This document shows, in pieces, positions 20,530 to 33,047 of a DNA stretch of 64,000 nt. Below the pieces are notes generated by a model. That model did not search any database and was not told the origin of the DNA. It worked only from the letters and a program-made list of their open reading frames with translations. Each line of letters opens with the position of its first letter. Positions within the stretch are counted from its first letter, which is position 1. A program made the translations under genes and the position numbers. The stretch spans positions 1-64,000 of the forward strand of contig NZ_BJDL01000023.1 in assembly GCF_005405125.1 (NCBI RefSeq), read 5' to 3'. Source of the stretch: Lactiplantibacillus songbeiensis. GTDB lineage: Bacteria > Bacillota > Bacilli > Lactobacillales > Lactobacillaceae.

Positions 20530-20985
20530 ATAGTAGTCCTTTCAGACTTTTATTTCTAGATTAGCGGTTAGCACGCATGGATTCACGCATACGTTTTAAA
20601 AATCACTGACCTACTGTGGCAACTCATTGCCAATTGGCTCAATCATTCCTGTTTGTCATAACGCACGACGTTATTTGCAATAATACGCTCGTTTAACGTG
20701 AGTTGCAAGCAGAACCACATCTTAATTTTAAAATACCGCGTGATTCGGTTAAGCAACGCCCACATGCTTTTTAATACCCCTGCCCTGCCGACTGTCATCC
20801 TTAATTTGTTTGCAAGGTCATCTTACTCGCGTAGGGGCTCAAGTTTAATTCAACGTTACTGTTTTTCAGTCACTCATCAAACGACCCATACGCTCTATTA
20901 TAATAGAAGTAATTGACTTTAAAGCGATAGCGAAAGACGCCTGAGACCCTACTCAGCCGTCTTTAAGCTAGCATTATCTAATGAG
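20530..20985. other. Gap between the S10 promoter and the fusA terminator
   Basis: I see no gene here. The short reading frames have no good ribosome site and no recognisable product. The segment TATTATAATA at about 20896 is an AT-rich palindrome that could serve as a -10 element in either direction, but no convincing -35 partner is present. Confidence 0.5.
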
Positions 20986-20992
20986 CATACAA

Positions 20993-21026
20993 AAAAAGAT
21001 GCTGAGTCTAAGACTCAACATCTTCT
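20993..21026 (-). terminator. Terminator of the str operon
   Basis: On the minus strand AAGATGTTGAGTC and GACTCAGCATCTT form a 13-bp stem with a 3-nt loop, followed by seven T, just after the fusA stop. Confidence 0.92.
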
Positions 21027-21038
21027 TTTTAATCAAGA

Positions 21039-23138
21039 TTAATCTTCGACAGGAGTGCCGCCATTTTTCTTGATAATATCAGCTTGAACTGACTTAGGTA
21101 CCTTTTCGTAATGATCAAAGCTCATTGTGAAGGTCCCACGGCCTTGCGTTGCAGAACGTAAAGTCGTTGCATAACCGAACATTTCAGCTAACGGTACAAA
21201 GGCATGGACTTCTTGAGCGTTCCCACGTTCTTCCATCCCTTCGATTGTCCCACGACGAGCGGTAACATGACCCATAACATCACCTAAGTAATCTTCTGGG
21301 GCCACGATATCAACCTTCATGATTGGTTCCAAAATAACAGGACCAGCACTCTTAGTGGCATTCCGTAAAGCTAATGAAGCGGCAATCTTGAAGGCTGCTT
21401 CACTAGAATCGACATCATGGTAAGACCCATCATAGAGTTTTGCCTTAACATCAACCAATGGATAGCCAGCTAACACACCGTTGGCCATAGCTTCCTTCAA
21501 ACCTTGTTCAACTGAAGGAATGTATTCACGAGGAACAACCCCACCGACGATGGCATCTTCGAATTCGAAGCCTTTACCTTCTTCGTTAGGTGTAAATTCA
21601 ACCCAAACATCCCCATATTGACCTTTACCACCAGATTGGTGAACGAACTTACCTTGGACCTTAGTTGCTTTCGTGAAGGTTTCACGATAAGAAACTTGAG
21701 GTGCACCAACAGTTGCTTCAACGTTGAATTCACGACGCATCCGGTCAACGATGATGTCCAAATGTAATTCACCCATCCCAGCAATTAAAGTTTCACCAGT
21801 TTCTTGGTTAGTTTCAGCCTTGAAAGTAGGATCTTCTTCAGAAAGCTTTTGTAAGGCAACGTTCATCTTATCTTGGTCAGCCTTAGTCTTAGGTTCAACG
21901 GCAACCTGGATAACGGGATCAGGGAATTCCATTGATTCCAAATGATATGGATGTTCAATGGAAGTCAATGAGTCCCCAGTAGTCGTGTTCTTCAAACCAA
22001 TCGCAGCGGCGATATCACCAGAGAAGACTTCTGGGATTTCTTTCCGTTGGTTAGAATGCATTTGAAGTAAACGACCAACACGTTCACGTTTGTCTTTGGT
22101 AGCGTTCAAGACATATGAACCAGATTCCAAAGTCCCTTGATAAACTCGGATGAAAGTCAAACGACCAACGAATGGGTCAGTAGCAACCTTAAATGCTAAG
22201 GCAGCGAAAGGCTTATCATCACCGGCAACCAAGTCAACATCTTCATCAGTTTCAGGATCAGTGGCTTTATAAGGCTTAACATCAAGTGGTGATGGTAAGT
22301 AGTCAACAACTGAGTCCATCAACATTTGAACACCCTTGTTCTTGAAAGCTGAACCAGCTAAAACTGGGAAGAATTCAAGTGCTAAGGTACCCTTACGAAT
22401 AGCGGCTTTGATTTCTTCTTTAGAAATTTCTTCACCACTAAGGTATTTTTCCATGATTTCATCATCGATATCAGCTAAAGCTTCGATCAAATCATCACGA
22501 GCAGCTTGGGCTTCTTCTTTGTATTCATCAGGAACGTCAACCGTATCCCATTCCGTACCAAGCTTATCTTCATCATAAAGATCAGCTTTCATTTCGATTA
22601 AGTCAATGACCCCTTCGAAATTGTCTTCGGCACCAATTGGTAATTGGATAGCATGAGCGTTAGCTTGTAAACGATCATGGATCGTGCTTACAGAGTACTT
22701 GAAGTCCGCACCAATTTTATCCATCTTGTTAACGAAAACGACACGAGGAACGTTATACGTTGATGCTTGACGCCAAACTGTTTCAGTTTGGGGTTCAACA
22801 CCAGCTTGAGCATCTAAGACGGCAATCGCACCATCCAAAACCCGAAGTGACCGTTCAACTTCAACCGTGAAGTCAACGTGTCCTGGGGTATCGATAATGT
22901 TGATACGGTGGTTTTTCCACTGTGCAGTCGTTGCAGCAGAGGTAATGGTAATCCCACGTTCTTGTTCTTGGGCCATCCAGTCCATTTGTGAAGCACCATC
23001 ATGGGTTTCACCAATTTTATGGATTTTACCTGTGTAGTACAAGATACGTTCGGTAGTGGTAGTCTTACCAGCATCGATATGGGCCATAATACCAATGTTA
23101 CGAGTCTTATCGAGTGAAAATTCTCTTGTATTAGCCAT
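21039..23138 (-). CDS. fusA: Elongation factor G
   Basis: A 699-residue translocation GTPase. G1 [13 protein letters not shown]2/[10 protein letters not shown]3 DTPGHVDF and G4 NKMDKIGA are all present, followed by domains II-V. It is the last gene of the str operon; tuf is not next to it, as is usual in lactobacilli. GAGAGGAG precedes the ATG, and a 142-bp gap separates it from rpsG. Confidence 0.99.
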   Translation of the reverse strand: MANTREFSLDKTRNIGIMAHIDAGKTTTTERILYYTGKIHKIGETHDGASQMDWMAQEQERGITITSAATTAQWKNHRINIIDTPGHVDFTVEVERSLRVLDGAIAVLDAQAGVEPQTETVWRQASTYNVPRVVFVNKMDKIGADFKYSVSTIHDRLQANAHAIQLPIGAEDNFEGVIDLIEMKADLYDEDKLGTEWDTVDVPDEYKEEAQAARDDLIEALADIDDEIMEKYLSGEEISKEEIKAAIRKGTLALEFFPVLAGSAFKNKGVQMLMDSVVDYLPSPLDVKPYKATDPETDEDVDLVAGDDKPFAALAFKVATDPFVGRLTFIRVYQGTLESGSYVLNATKDKRERVGRLLQMHSNQRKEIPEVFSGDIAAAIGLKNTTTGDSLTSIEHPYHLESMEFPDPVIQVAVEPKTKADQDKMNVALQKLSEEDPTFKAETNQETGETLIAGMGELHLDIIVDRMRREFNVEATVGAPQVSYRETFTKATKVQGKFVHQSGGKGQYGDVWVEFTPNEEGKGFEFEDAIVGGVVPREYIPSVEQGLKEAMANGVLAGYPLVDVKAKLYDGSYHDVDSSEAAFKIAASLALRNATKSAGPVILEPIMKVDIVAPEDYLGDVMGHVTARRGTIEGMEERGNAQEVHAFVPLAEMFGYATTLRSATQGRGTFTMSFDHYEKVPKSVQADIIKKNGGTPVED

Positions 23139-23280
23139 TAGTAAAGTGTTTCTCCTCTCAAAATTAAATAGAAGTTATCAAAAACTTTTCTTAAAAAAAT
23201 GACTACTATATGCTCACATATAATAGCCACCTTGTTGTTACGTTTAGTCAAAGGAACCCTTTAACCAAACCATGAAGATA

Positions 23281-23751
23281 TTACCAACGATAATGCGCAA
23301 AGGCACGGTTGGCTTCAGCCATACGGTGAGTATCTTCCCGCTTCTTAACTGAGGCACCAGTATTGTTGGCAGCATCCATGATTTCACGAGCTAACCGGTC
23401 GGACATGGTATGTTCGCCACGTAAACGTGCATATTGAACGATCCAACGAAGGCCCAAAGTCGTTTTACGATCTGGACGAACTTCGATAGGAACTTGATAG
23501 TTAGAACCACCGACACGGCGAGCTTTAACTTCAAGTACTGGCATAACGTTCTTCATTGCTTCTTCGAAGACATCTAAAGGTTCGTTACCAGTTTGTTCTT
23601 TAATTTGATCAAACGCATCATACAAGATAGTTGATGCAGTCCCGCGTTTACCATCTAACATTAGGTGGTTAATTAAACGCGTTACTAACTTAGAATCGTA
23701 CATTGGATCTGGCAAAACTTCGCGCTTTGCTGGTTGTCCTTTTCTTGGCAT
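23281..23751 (-). CDS. rpsG: 30S ribosomal protein S7
   Basis: A 156-residue S7 that nucleates the 30S head. It starts [18 protein letters not shown] and ends with [21 protein letters not shown]. It is 13 bp after rpsL. Confidence 0.99.
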   Translation of the reverse strand: MPRKGQPAKREVLPDPMYDSKLVTRLINHLMLDGKRGTASTILYDAFDQIKEQTGNEPLDVFEEAMKNVMPVLEVKARRVGGSNYQVPIEVRPDRKTTLGLRWIVQYARLRGEHTMSDRLAREIMDAANNTGASVKKREDTHRMAEANRAFAHYRW

Positions 23752-23764
23752 TTAACTTACCTCC

Positions 23765-24178
23765 CTATTCTTTTGGCTTCTTAGTACCGTACTTGGAACG
23801 GCCTTGGCGACGATCTTCGACACCGGCAGTATCCAAAGTACCACGGATAACATGGTAACGTACACCAGGTAAATCCTTTACACGACCACCACGAATTAAA
23901 ACAACACTATGTTCTTGGAGGTTATGGCCAATACCAGGAATGTAAGCTGTAACTTCGATTAAGTTAGATAAACGAACACGTGCGTACTTCCGCAAAGCTG
24001 AGTTAGGCTTCTTTGGAGTCATGGTACCGACACGAGTCGCAACCCCACGTTTTTGTGGCGCTGGGTTCTTAGTTGCAACCTTCTTGTAACTGTTATACCC
24101 GAAGTTTAACGCTGGGGCATTTGATTTTGATACTTTAGACTTACGGCCTTTACGAATCAATTGATTAATTGTTGGCAT
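23765..24178 (-). CDS. rpsL: 30S ribosomal protein S12
   Basis: A 137-residue S12 of the decoding centre. The loops [19 protein letters not shown] and [17 protein letters not shown] hold the wild-type lysines (PKKPNS; VKDLPG) whose changes give streptomycin resistance elsewhere. First gene of the str operon. Confidence 0.99.
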   Translation of the reverse strand: MPTINQLIRKGRKSKVSKSNAPALNFGYNSYKKVATKNPAPQKRGVATRVGTMTPKKPNSALRKYARVRLSNLIEVTAYIPGIGHNLQEHSVVLIRGGRVKDLPGVRYHVIRGTLDTAGVEDRRQGRSKYGTKKPKE

Positions 24179-24351
24179 GTTCTAAAGTGTCCTCCTTCCA
24201 AAAATGTCTGAGTTTTTAAGTCCACACATCCAGGTGGTTCTTTTTTTGATAAAAAAGAAGCCCGAATGGCGGCGATATTGTGCGCTAGAGCCGACCAGTC
24301 AGCATGTCTGTATTCCTATACAGGAATCTGTCTGCAAAAAGCACCTTTACT

Positions 24352-24380
24352 AGAATAGCATGATGCTTTAGGTGTGTCAA
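24352..24380 (-). promoter_or_regulatory. Promoter of rpsL-rpsG-fusA
   Basis: A consensus TTGACA (24375-24380) is 17 bp from TATTCT (24352-24357) on the minus strand. The leader of about 165 nt contains the palindrome ATTCCTGTATAGGAAT and an A/T-rich hairpin near 24240-24262 but no clear terminator. Confidence 0.8.
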
Positions 24381-24449
24381 CAAATGAAATCAAGTTTTCT
24401 TTGCGTAGTTACCTAATAGTTAGCGCAACTTTAGAAAGGTGGTCTCACT

Positions 24450-25133
24450 TTGTTTCTACTCATCAGTTATTATTTTAGTATCGGCGCTTGTCTCGGCTCA
24501 TTCATTACTTGCATGGCCGAGCGCGTCAGTTATCAACAACCAGTCTTTAAGTCAACCGCGCGATCACAATGTCCCTATTGTAAACAAAACTTACGGGTTT
24601 GGCAACTCCTGCCATTAATAGGTGTCCTACTTCAACGCGGCCGCTGTTGGGATTGTCATCACCGCATCAACTTACGCTCCACATTAGTTGAACTGCTATG
24701 TGGCACCCTGTTGGCAGTCACCCTACCAACCGTTAGTTTGAGCTTAGTCCCATTACTGCTTGGTTACGGGGTGCTCTTATTCAACAGCCTCACCGATTAT
24801 TTAACCTTTAGTGTCTATCCACTGACCTTAGTCTTACCAGCAAGCATTGGGTTGTGGCTACAACCACCCCAACTAAATGGACCGTTCTATCTGCTACTTG
24901 GCTTACTGCTAAGTTTGTATCTTCTCGCCAAATTCACGCACAAGTTTGGTCTGGGTGATGTGGATATCTTAATCATGCTGACTTTGCTAGCAACTCCAGC
25001 CGTTGTCTTAACGAGTCTGACGATTGCTGCTGTCGGCGCATTAGTCATTTTACTACTGGATCGACGACGTACCCATCTGCCATTCGTTCCCTTCTTAACC
25101 TGGGGATTTATCCTGTGTACACAGTTGGTGTGA
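24450..25133 (+). CDS. comC: Type IV prepilin-like leader peptidase (ComC/PilD family)
   Basis: Cleaves and processes pilin-like leaders of the competence pseudopilus at the membrane. The 227-residue protein has the family entry SIGACLGSFITCMAER, two CxxC pairs in the cytosolic loop (CPYC, CWDC) and about seven membrane segments. The aspartates expected of this aspartyl protease are at LTDYLTF and LGDVDIL. It starts with TTG after GAAAGGTGG. It stands alone, divergent from rpsL; the pilin genes are not nearby. Confidence 0.9.
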   Translation: MFLLISYYFSIGACLGSFITCMAERVSYQQPVFKSTARSQCPYCKQNLRVWQLLPLIGVLLQRGRCWDCHHRINLRSTLVELLCGTLLAVTLPTVSLSLVPLLLGYGVLLFNSLTDYLTFSVYPLTLVLPASIGLWLQPPQLNGPFYLLLGLLLSLYLLAKFTHKFGLGDVDILIMLTLLATPAVVLTSLTIAAVGALVILLLDRRRTHLPFVPFLTWGFILCTQLV

Positions 25134-25299
25134 CTTCATACAATTTGGATTATCGATAACTCAGCTTCTATCCGCACAGTCATCAAAAAAACACAATGAC
25201 CATAGATAGTATTAACTTGAAATGTAAATTGCCAGTTGCCATTTTATCCCCACCCGTTTTTTAAACTCAAACACTAATTAAAAAAATAGTTTGCACTCA

Positions 25300-25455
25300 G
25301 TTAACGTCGGGCGGGCCAGCATTGGCTCAGTGGTGTCATTTGACTTAGTCGATGGGTTTCCGACTTAGTCAAAGCCCGGCTTTTGAGACCGCCCTTCGGC
25401 TCAAAAACGCGGCCACCACGTTCCAGCCAATGCTGGCCCAACCAGAGTGGTAACC
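25300..25455 (+). repeat. Structured intergenic repeat, copy C
   Basis: Core at 25309-25439. The closing stem is perfect here: GGGCCAGCATTGGCT-type pairing with AGCCAATGCTGGCCC, where other copies read AGAATTGGCT/AGCCGATTCT. The first hairpin uses TTGACT/AGTCAA and the second TTTTGAG/CTCAAAA, both changed on the two arms together. The left arm is missing or decayed. Confidence 0.85.
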
Positions 25456-25483
25456 TTAGATTCAAAACAGCATTAATGACGAC

Positions 25484-25519
25484 ACAAAAAGGACGACCAT
25501 CACTGGTCGCCCTTTTCAA
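25484..25519 (-). terminator. Terminator of rpoBC
   Basis: On the minus strand AAAGGGCGACCAGTGATGGTCGTCCTTTTT forms a GC-rich hairpin with a T-run, 15 bp after the rpoC stop. The stem arms are GGGCGACC and GGTCGTCC. Confidence 0.9.
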
Positions 25520-25531
25520 CATACTTAGCAA

Positions 25532-28500
25532 TTACTTGCTAGCATCTTGTTCTTGCATTTGTTTTTCAAGGTCGCTAATTGAGTAAACCCCATCAGCCAC
25601 GTTGCCAACTTCCTTAGGCTTGATATGCCGATAATTAGGCATCCCAGTCCCAGCAGGAATAATCTTACCAATGATGACATTTTCCTTAAGACCGATCAAT
25701 GGATCGTTCTTACCACGAATAGCCGCATCAGTTAAGACCCGAGTTGTTTCCTGGAATGAAGCCGCTGATAAGAAACTGTTCGTTTCCAAGGCAGCCTTGG
25801 TAATCCCAAGAATAACTGGCCGTGACGTTGCTGGAATTCCACCAGCGATTAACGTTTTGTAGTTTTCATCCTTAAAGTCAGCAATATCCATCAAGGTCCC
25901 AGGTAAGACATCAGTGTCACCTGGATCCATGATCCGAACTTTACGGAGCATTTGACGAATCATGATTTCCACGTGCTTATCGCCAATTTCAACCCCTTGC
26001 ATCCGATAAACCCGTTGGACTTCACGGAGCAAGTAGTTTTCAGTTGATAAGACATCGCGAACCTGAATTAATTGCTTAGGATCGATTGACCCAACGTTCA
26101 ACGCAGCCCCACGGTGAATAAAGTCTCCTTCACTAACTGCCATACGAGCAGTCAATGGTAAGGTATACGTCCGGGTATCAGTTTCACCCTTAATCGTAAC
26201 TTCCTTCGTCCGTTCAGCTGGGTTTTCTTCGATTGATTCAACTGTCCCAGTAACTTCAGTGATTTCGGCACGCCCTTTAGGATTCCGTGACTCAACAATT
26301 TCTTGAACACGAGGTAACCCTTGGGTGATATCGTCTCCGGCAACCCCACCAGTATGGAAAGTCCGCATGGTTAATTGGGTACCAGGTTCACCGATTGATT
26401 GTGCAGCCACAGTCCCAACGGCTTCACCGACTTCAACTTCGTCACCGGTAGCCATGTTACGACCATAACAATGTTCACAAACCCCATGCTTGGTATTGCA
26501 AGTAAAGGCAGAACGAATGGTGACTTCGGTAACACCGGCGTCAACAATCTTAGCAGCCAATTCTTCATCAATCATGACGTTGTTGCCAACAATTTCTTCA
26601 TGTGTTTCAGGGTCAAAGACGGTCTTCATCGTGTAACGACCAAGAATCCGGTCATACAATGGCTCGATGACTTCGTTGCCGTCCATGATGGCTTCGATCC
26701 GCAAACCGCGATCCGTGCCACAATCCTTTTCACGCACAATAACATCTTGGGCCACATCGACAAGTCGACGAGTCAAGTAACCAGAGTTGGCAGTCTTCAA
26801 GGCCGTATCGGTCATCCCTTTACGAGCCCCATGGGTTGAAATAAACATTTCCAAGACAGACAAACCTTCACGGAAGTTTGACAGGATTGGTAATTCCATG
26901 ATCTTCCCATTAGGAGCGGCCATCAAACCACGCATCCCAGCTAACTGAGTAAAGTTAGAAATGTTACCACGCGCACCAGAATCACTCATCATGAAGATTG
27001 GGTTGTCTGGACTGAAACTATCGATCAGCTTCTGTTGAATCTGATCCTTAGCGTCGTTCCAAACACCAATAACCCGTTCATAACGTTCGTCATCGGTAAT
27101 TAACCCACGACGGAATTGTTTTGAAATTGTGTTAACTTGCTTATGAGCTTCATCGATAATCGCTGGCTTTTCTTTCAAGTCAGTAATATCGGCAACCCCA
27201 ACCGTCAAACCAGACTTAGTTGAAATGTTGTACCCTAAGTCCTTCATCCGGTCAAGCAAGAGTGACGTTGCCGTCACATGATATTGTTTGTAAACTTCAG
27301 CGATAATGTCGGCTAAGAAGCCTTTCTTAAATGGCATGATAAGCTCCTGCGCATCTAAGAATTGATGAATATCTTCACCAGGCTTCAAGAAGTACTTGGC
27401 CGGTGTCCCATTAATCAAGTTATCATTAGTAGGTTCGTTCAAGTAAGCAAATTTACCAGGTAAGATGTTGTTAAAGATTGCTTTACCAACCGTCGTTACC
27501 AAGACCGTTTGCCGTTGTTCGTCAGTGAATGGCTTGTCAGGCATTGATGAAACTTGAATCCCAACCCGGCTGTGCATGTGCACATAACCAGCTTGATAAG
27601 CTTTTTGAGCTTCGTTCAAGTCTTTAAAGATCATGCCTTCACCTTCACGACCAACTTCTTCAGTCGTCAAGTAGTAGTTACCGATAACCATATCTTGAGA
27701 TGGGGTAACCACTGGCTTCCCATCCTTAGGTGCCAAGATATGATGCGCCGCTAACATCAGCAAGCGGGCTTCGGCTTGGGCTTCATCTGATAAAGGTAAA
27801 TGGATGGCCATTTGGTCCCCATCGAAATCGGCATTGTAAGCTTCACAAGCCAATGGATGTAACCGCATCGCTTTACCACTAACCAAGACAGGTTCGAACG
27901 CTTGAATCCCTAAACGGTGAAGCGTAGGGGCCCGGTTTAAGAGCACTGGATGTTCTTTGATGACATCTTCTAAGACGCCCCAAACATCGTCATCTTCACG
28001 TTCGATCTTCCGCTTAGCATTCTTGATGTTCGATGCTAATTCGCGTTTAACCAATTCTTTCATGATGAATGGCTTAAAGAGTTCCAACGCCATTGGACGT
28101 GGTAACCCCATTTGGTTCATCTTCAAGAATGGGCCAACATCGATAACTGAACGACCAGAATAGTCAACCCGCTTACCAAGTAAGTTTTGACGGAACCGAC
28201 CTTGTTTCCCTTTTAACATATGTGAAAGGGACTTCAATGGCCGATTACCAGGCCCAGCAACAGGACGGCCACGACGACCGTTATCAATCAAAGCATCAAC
28301 GGCTTCTTGAAGCATCCGTTTTTCGTTTTGCACGATAATTCCAGGCGCATTTAAGTCTAATAAACGCTTCAACCGGTTGTTACGGTTAATAACCCGACGG
28401 TACAAATCGTTCAAGTCAGAAGTGGCGAAACGCCCACCTTCCAATTGAACCATTGGCCGTAAGTCCGGGGGAATGACCGGAATAGCATCCATTACCATCC

Positions 28501-29173
28501 AAGCCGGTTCGTTACCAGAGGTTACGAAGGCTTCAATGATATCAAGACGCCGGACGGCCCGCGTCCGTTTTTGACCAGAAGCTTCTTTCAAAGCTTCCTT
28601 TAAATCACGTGCTTCTTTTTCAAGATCCACGTCATTTAATAACCGTTTGATGGCTTCAGCACCCATTTCAGCATCGAATTCGTTGCCGTATTGGGCTTTC
28701 TTTTCACGGTATTCCCGTTCAGAAAGCAATTGCTTCTTTTCCATTGGTGTATTACCAGGTTCGATAACCACGTATGAAGCGAAGTAAATGATTTCTTCAA
28801 GTGCACGGGGGCTCATGTCTAAGACTAAGCCCATCCGGCTAGGAATCCCTTTGAAGTACCAGATATGTGTCACTGGTGCGGCGAGTTCGATATGCCCCAT
28901 CCGTTCACGACGGACTTTACTACGGGTAACTTCGACCCCACAACGGTCACAGACAATCCCCTTATAACGGATCCGTTTGTATTTACCACAAGCACATTCC
29001 CAATCCTTAGTAGGACCGAAAATCCGTTCGTCAAACAGACCGTCTTTTTCAGGTTTCAATGTCCGATAGTTAATGGTTTCCGGCTTTTTAACTTCGCCAT
29101 ATGACCAGCTGCGAATCTTGTCTGGGGATGCCAGACCGATTTGCATGCTCTCAAACTTGTTGACATCGATCAA
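25532..29173 (-). CDS. rpoC: RNA polymerase beta' subunit
   Basis: A 1213-residue beta' subunit with the zinc-ribbon [20 protein letters not shown] near residues 60-80, the catalytic NADFDGDQM that holds magnesium, and the trigger-loop/bridge-helix region with SDSGARGN and [16 protein letters not shown]. Full length. It follows rpoB by 17 bp in the same unit. Confidence 0.99.
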   Translation of the reverse strand: MIDVNKFESMQIGLASPDKIRSWSYGEVKKPETINYRTLKPEKDGLFDERIFGPTKDWECACGKYKRIRYKGIVCDRCGVEVTRSKVRRERMGHIELAAPVTHIWYFKGIPSRMGLVLDMSPRALEEIIYFASYVVIEPGNTPMEKKQLLSEREYREKKAQYGNEFDAEMGAEAIKRLLNDVDLEKEARDLKEALKEASGQKRTRAVRRLDIIEAFVTSGNEPAWMVMDAIPVIPPDLRPMVQLEGGRFATSDLNDLYRRVINRNNRLKRLLDLNAPGIIVQNEKRMLQEAVDALIDNGRRGRPVAGPGNRPLKSLSHMLKGKQGRFRQNLLGKRVDYSGRSVIDVGPFLKMNQMGLPRPMALELFKPFIMKELVKRELASNIKNAKRKIEREDDDVWGVLEDVIKEHPVLLNRAPTLHRLGIQAFEPVLVSGKAMRLHPLACEAYNADFDGDQMAIHLPLSDEAQAEARLLMLAAHHILAPKDGKPVVTPSQDMVIGNYYLTTEEVGREGEGMIFKDLNEAQKAYQAGYVHMHSRVGIQVSSMPDKPFTDEQRQTVLVTTVGKAIFNNILPGKFAYLNEPTNDNLINGTPAKYFLKPGEDIHQFLDAQELIMPFKKGFLADIIAEVYKQYHVTATSLLLDRMKDLGYNISTKSGLTVGVADITDLKEKPAIIDEAHKQVNTISKQFRRGLITDDERYERVIGVWNDAKDQIQQKLIDSFSPDNPIFMMSDSGARGNISNFTQLAGMRGLMAAPNGKIMELPILSNFREGLSVLEMFISTHGARKGMTDTALKTANSGYLTRRLVDVAQDVIVREKDCGTDRGLRIEAIMDGNEVIEPLYDRILGRYTMKTVFDPETHEEIVGNNVMIDEELAAKIVDAGVTEVTIRSAFTCNTKHGVCEHCYGRNMATGDEVEVGEAVGTVAAQSIGEPGTQLTMRTFHTGGVAGDDITQGLPRVQEIVESRNPKGRAEITEVTGTVESIEENPAERTKEVTIKGETDTRTYTLPLTARMAVSEGDFIHRGAALNVGSIDPKQLIQVRDVLSTENYLLREVQRVYRMQGVEIGDKHVEIMIRQMLRKVRIMDPGDTDVLPGTLMDIADFKDENYKTLIAGGIPATSRPVILGITKAALETNSFLSAASFQETTRVLTDAAIRGKNDPLIGLKENVIIGKIIPAGTGMPNYRHIKPKEVGNVADGVYSISDLEKQMQEQDASK

Positions 29174-29190
29174 AGGACCGACCTCCCTTT

Positions 29191-32100
29191 TTATTGATTA
29201 TCTTGGTGCGCGTTAGTCGTTGCGTCGGCAGCTGGCTTTTCAGCTTTAGCGGCTTGATCAGCGGCTTTTTCTTTTTGTTCTTTTTCTTGCTGGAATTTGC
29301 TTAAAGCATCAACGTTAACGACATCATCATCGTCATCGTCCATATCCCGCAATTCGATTTCTTTGTCTTCAGCATCCAAGACCTTCATATCAAGGCCAAG
29401 TGCTTGTAATTCCTTAACCAAGACCCGGAATGATTCGGGAACCCCTGGCTTAGGAATTGGTTCGCCCTTAACGATAGCTTCGTAGGTCTTAACCCGACCA
29501 ACCACGTCATCGGACTTGTAAGTCAAGATTTCTTGCAAGGTATAAGCAGCCCCATAAGCTTCCAAGGCCCAAACTTCCATTTCACCGAAACGTTGGCCCC
29601 CAAATTGCGCTTTCCCACCAAGTGGTTGTTGTGTAACTAAGGAGTATGGTCCGATTGAACGAGCATGGATCTTATCATCAACCATGTGACTAAGCTTCAT
29701 ATAATGCATGACCCCGACAGCCACTCGTTTGTCGAATGGTTCACCGGTCCGACCATCATAGACAATCGACTTACCGTCTTCATCAATACCAGCTTCACGA
29801 ACAGCCTTCCAAATATCAGAATCACGAGCCCCATCAAAGACTGGTGTGGCCATGTGGATGCCTAACTTACGAGCAGCCATCCCTAAATGCAATTCCAAAA
29901 CTTGTCCGATGTTCATACGTGAAGGCACACCCATTGGGCTCAACATGATATCAATTGGGGTCCCATCTGGCATGTATGGCATATCTTCTTGTGGCACAAC
30001 GATAGAAACAGTCCCCTTGTTACCATGACGACCGGCCATCTTGTCACCAACTTGAATCTTCCGCTTTTGTGCAATGTAAACGCGGACCATCATGTTGACA
30101 CCAGGTGAAAGTTCATCCCCGTTTTCACGAGTAAAGATCTTCACATCCTGGATGATACCGCCGCCACCATGAGGAACCCGCAGTGACGTATCCCGAACTT
30201 CGCGGGCTTTTTCACCGAAGATAGCGTGTAACAAACGTTCTTCAGCTGATAATTCAGTAACCCCTTTAGGCGTTACCTTACCAACTAAGATGTCACCGTC
30301 TTTAACTTCAGCACCAACGCGGATGATTCCATCTTCGTCAAGGTTCTTTAAAGCGTCTTCCCCAACGTTAGGAATTTCACGGGTCATTTCTTCAGGTCCG
30401 AGCTTGGTGTCACGCGCTTCTGATTCATATTCTTCAATATGGATTGACGTGTAGACATCTTCACGAACCAAACGTTCATTAATAATGATGGCATCTTCGA
30501 AGTTATAACCGTTCCAAGTCATGAAGGCAACTAATGGGTTTTGCCCTAAAGCTAATTCCCCACCTTCCATGGCTGGACCATCGGCTAAGACTTCGTCGTT
30601 ATCAACGTGATCGCCAACTTTGACGATTGGCCGTTGGTTGTAGTTCTTACCACCGTTTGAACGACGGAACTTCATTAATTTATAGTTATCAAGTGAACCA
30701 TCGTCACGCCGAACCCGGATTTCACGAGCATCAACGTATTCAACAGTCCCTTCATGCCGGTTGATCAAAGCGATCCCCGAGTCATGGGCGGCCTTATATT
30801 CAATCCCAGTCCCGATTAATGGGGCATGTGGATCAACTAACGGCACGGCCTGACGTTGCATGTTGGCACCCATCAAGGCCCGGTTGGAGTCATCGTTTTC
30901 CAAGAAAGGAATACATGCCGTGGCAACGGCAACCACTTGTTTAGGTGAAACGTCCATGTAATCGACATTTTCGATTGACGTTTCCAAGTTTTCTTCCTTA
31001 TCCCGAGCTAAAACGGTGTCTTCAACGAAGGAACCATCGTCATTTAATGGCGAGTTCGCTTGGGCAATGACAAATTGGTCTTCTTCATCAGCCGCCAAGT
31101 AGTCAATCTTGTTCGTAACCTTATGGGTGGTCCAATCGACACGACGATAAGGCGTTTCGATGAACCCATAACGGTTAACTTTGGCATATGATGACAAACT
31201 GTTGATCAACCCGATGTTAGGACCTTCAGGCGTTTCGATTGGGCACATCCGCCCATAATGGGTATAGTGCACGTCTCGAACTTCATAACCGGCCCGGTCA
31301 CGAGTCAAACCACCAGGTCCTAAGGCTGATAAACGCCGCTTATGCGTTAATTCACCTAAGGGGTTGGTTTGATCCATGAATTGAGACAATTGTGATGACC
31401 CAAAGAATTCCTTGATTGAAGCGACCACTGGCCGAATATTAATCAATTGTTGTGGCGTTACGGTTGCGGCGTCTTGAATTGACATCCGTTCACGAACAAC
31501 CCGTTCCATCCGGGATAACCCGATCCGGAATTGGTTTTGCAACAATTCACCAACGGAACGAATCCGCCGGTTACCCAAGTGATCAATATCATCAGTTGAG
31601 CCGATACCTTCGCGCAAATCAAAGAAGTAGTTAATTGCCGAAATAATATCAGCTGGCAAGATATGCTTGTACTTGATATCAATGTTGGCATTACCAATCA
31701 CATTAACGACTTTTTCAGGATCGTTTTCTGAATAGACTTTAACGACTTGTAAGACCATTGGGTTGGTGACAACCGCTTCATCAGAAGGAGTATACGTAAT
31801 CGTCTTGAAATCGTCACGTTCCAAGTATGGTGCTAACTTAGCCATGACGTTCTTGTCAATCACATCACCCTTTTGCGCAATAACTTCACCAGTATCAGGG
31901 TCAGCTAAGGTTTCAGCTAAGGTTAGATCCATTAAGCGGGTCTTCATACTTAACTTCTTGTTCACCTTGTAACGCCCAACTGGGGCAAAATCATAACGCT
32001 TTGGATCAAAGAAGCGCGCTGTCAATAAACTCCGTGAGCTATCAGCAGTCTTAGGTTCACCAGGACGTAGTCGTTCGTAAATGTCCTTTAACGATTCTTC

Positions 32101-32802
32101 AACACGGGAATCGTCGGTATTCTTATGCACATCTTTTTCCAACGTTAACATCAAACTGTCAGTTTCGCCCAACATGTCGATGATGTCATCATCAGAACCA
32201 AAGCCTAAAGCCCGAACTAATTCGGTCAACGGAATCTTCCGCGTCCGGTCAATCCGAACGTATGAAATGCTCTTGGCATCCGTTTCAAGTTCTAACCAAG
32301 CGCCTCGGTTAGGAATAACCGTGGTGCCATAGCTAGGACGCCCATTTTTATCTAATTCTTCATTAAAGTAAACGCCGGGTGAACGAACCAATTGTGAAAC
32401 AATGACCCGTTCGGCACCATTAATAATAAACGTCCCTTGTTCGGTCATTAATGGGAAGTCGCCAAAGAACACGTCTTGTGACTTAATTTCACCAGTTTCA
32501 TGGTTGGTTAGTCGTAAAGTCACGTGTAATGGTGCTGAATAGTTCGCATCATGTTCACGGGCTTCATCGACGGTGTACTTTGGTTCTAGTAATTGATAGT
32601 CGACAAATTCAAGTGAAAGTTTCCCTGCAAAATCATCGATTGGCAAAATATCTTCAAACATTTCCCGGAGACCTTCATCCAAGAACCATTGGTAAGAATC
32701 GGTTTGGATTTCGATCAAGTTAGGCAAATCAAGAACTTCCTTGATACGCGCATAACTTCTACGGGTACGGTGTTTACCGTATTTAACTAAATGTCCGGCC
32801 AA
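29191..32802 (-). CDS. rpoB: RNA polymerase beta subunit
   Basis: A 1203-residue catalytic subunit. The rifampicin region reads [31 protein letters not shown], wild type. The TTG at 32802 is chosen as start because it gives (M)[19 protein letters not shown], in register with the B. subtilis start [20 protein letters not shown], and has AAGGGGTG six bases upstream. A longer frame to a GTG at 32811 would start inside that site. The C-terminal tail is long, acidic and then Ala/Lys-rich ([18 protein letters not shown]), a poorly conserved extension. Confidence 0.97.
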   Translation of the reverse strand: MAGHLVKYGKHRTRRSYARIKEVLDLPNLIEIQTDSYQWFLDEGLREMFEDILPIDDFAGKLSLEFVDYQLLEPKYTVDEAREHDANYSAPLHVTLRLTNHETGEIKSQDVFFGDFPLMTEQGTFIINGAERVIVSQLVRSPGVYFNEELDKNGRPSYGTTVIPNRGAWLELETDAKSISYVRIDRTRKIPLTELVRALGFGSDDDIIDMLGETDSLMLTLEKDVHKNTDDSRVEESLKDIYERLRPGEPKTADSSRSLLTARFFDPKRYDFAPVGRYKVNKKLSMKTRLMDLTLAETLADPDTGEVIAQKGDVIDKNVMAKLAPYLERDDFKTITYTPSDEAVVTNPMVLQVVKVYSENDPEKVVNVIGNANIDIKYKHILPADIISAINYFFDLREGIGSTDDIDHLGNRRIRSVGELLQNQFRIGLSRMERVVRERMSIQDAATVTPQQLINIRPVVASIKEFFGSSQLSQFMDQTNPLGELTHKRRLSALGPGGLTRDRAGYEVRDVHYTHYGRMCPIETPEGPNIGLINSLSSYAKVNRYGFIETPYRRVDWTTHKVTNKIDYLAADEEDQFVIAQANSPLNDDGSFVEDTVLARDKEENLETSIENVDYMDVSPKQVVAVATACIPFLENDDSNRALMGANMQRQAVPLVDPHAPLIGTGIEYKAAHDSGIALINRHEGTVEYVDAREIRVRRDDGSLDNYKLMKFRRSNGGKNYNQRPIVKVGDHVDNDEVLADGPAMEGGELALGQNPLVAFMTWNGYNFEDAIIINERLVREDVYTSIHIEEYESEARDTKLGPEEMTREIPNVGEDALKNLDEDGIIRVGAEVKDGDILVGKVTPKGVTELSAEERLLHAIFGEKAREVRDTSLRVPHGGGGIIQDVKIFTRENGDELSPGVNMMVRVYIAQKRKIQVGDKMAGRHGNKGTVSIVVPQEDMPYMPDGTPIDIMLSPMGVPSRMNIGQVLELHLGMAARKLGIHMATPVFDGARDSDIWKAVREAGIDEDGKSIVYDGRTGEPFDKRVAVGVMHYMKLSHMVDDKIHARSIGPYSLVTQQPLGGKAQFGGQRFGEMEVWALEAYGAAYTLQEILTYKSDDVVGRVKTYEAIVKGEPIPKPGVPESFRVLVKELQALGLDMKVLDAEDKEIELRDMDDDDDDVVNVDALSKFQQEKEQKEKAADQAAKAEKPAADATTNAHQDNQ

Positions 32803-32855
32803 GTTGTTCACCCCTTCTTATTATTCCGTGACTCGCCACTTCGATTCAAATATTA

Positions 32856-32872
32856 CATTTGTGTTACAAATG
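32856..32872. promoter_or_regulatory. Perfect 17-bp palindrome in the rpoB leader
   Basis: CATTTGTGTTACAAATG is a 7-bp inverted repeat around GTT. As DNA it has the form of a repressor operator; as RNA it is a small hairpin located between the leader terminator and rpoB. Confidence 0.5.
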
Positions 32873-32896
32873 CAGTTTGACCCGAATTTTGGGCAT

Positions 32897-32936
32897 AAAA
32901 AAACCAAAAATAGTCATTTAAGTTGGCTATTTTTGG
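32897..32936 (-). terminator. Intrinsic terminator inside the rpoBC leader
   Basis: On the minus strand CCAAAAATAG and CTATTTTTGG form a 10-bp stem followed by seven T. It lies about 65 nt after the predicted start of transcription and 95 bp before rpoB, so it is either an attenuator or a terminator of the TetR gene with a second, weaker promoter beyond it. Confidence 0.8.
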
Positions 32937-33006
32937 ATTTATATTAACAAATCGCGCAGACAATAGATTGCGCATTTGTTCGAGTTCACGGTTACAGACA
33001 AGTTAT

Positions 33007-33035
33007 AATATACAACTAAACTAGTTCAGTGTCAA
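33007..33035 (-). promoter_or_regulatory. Promoter of rpoBC
   Basis: TTGACA (33030-33035) and TATATT (33007-33012) on the minus strand, 17 bp apart, begin 13 bp after the stop codon of the TetR gene. Confidence 0.8.
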
Positions 33036-33047
33036 TAATTATCCTCG

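Larger units (their letters stand above)
32812..33000 (-). promoter_or_regulatory. Long rpoB 5' leader (place of the Lacto-rpoB RNA motif)
   Basis: About 190 nt of transcript precede rpoB. A conserved structure called the Lacto-rpoB motif is known in the presumed 5' UTR of rpoB in lactic acid bacteria; this is its expected location. I can see hairpins (CCC/GGG at 32881-32893 and the 17-bp palindrome) but cannot check the match to the motif model. Confidence 0.5.

Noticed and set aside
25301-25531. Short frames of 60-77 codons inside repeat copies (also 58298-58522 and 51409-51606) with similar translations (for example LPLWL...LERGG)
   Set aside because: The similarity comes from the shared repeat DNA. 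The frames have no ribosome site and the paired stem changes alter the residues, so structure and not protein is kept.
26399-26839. A 146-codon frame antisense to rpoC, and other long antisense frames in rpoB, clpC and fusA
   Set aside because: Shadow frames caused by codon bias in the real, highly conserved genes; no ribosome sites.
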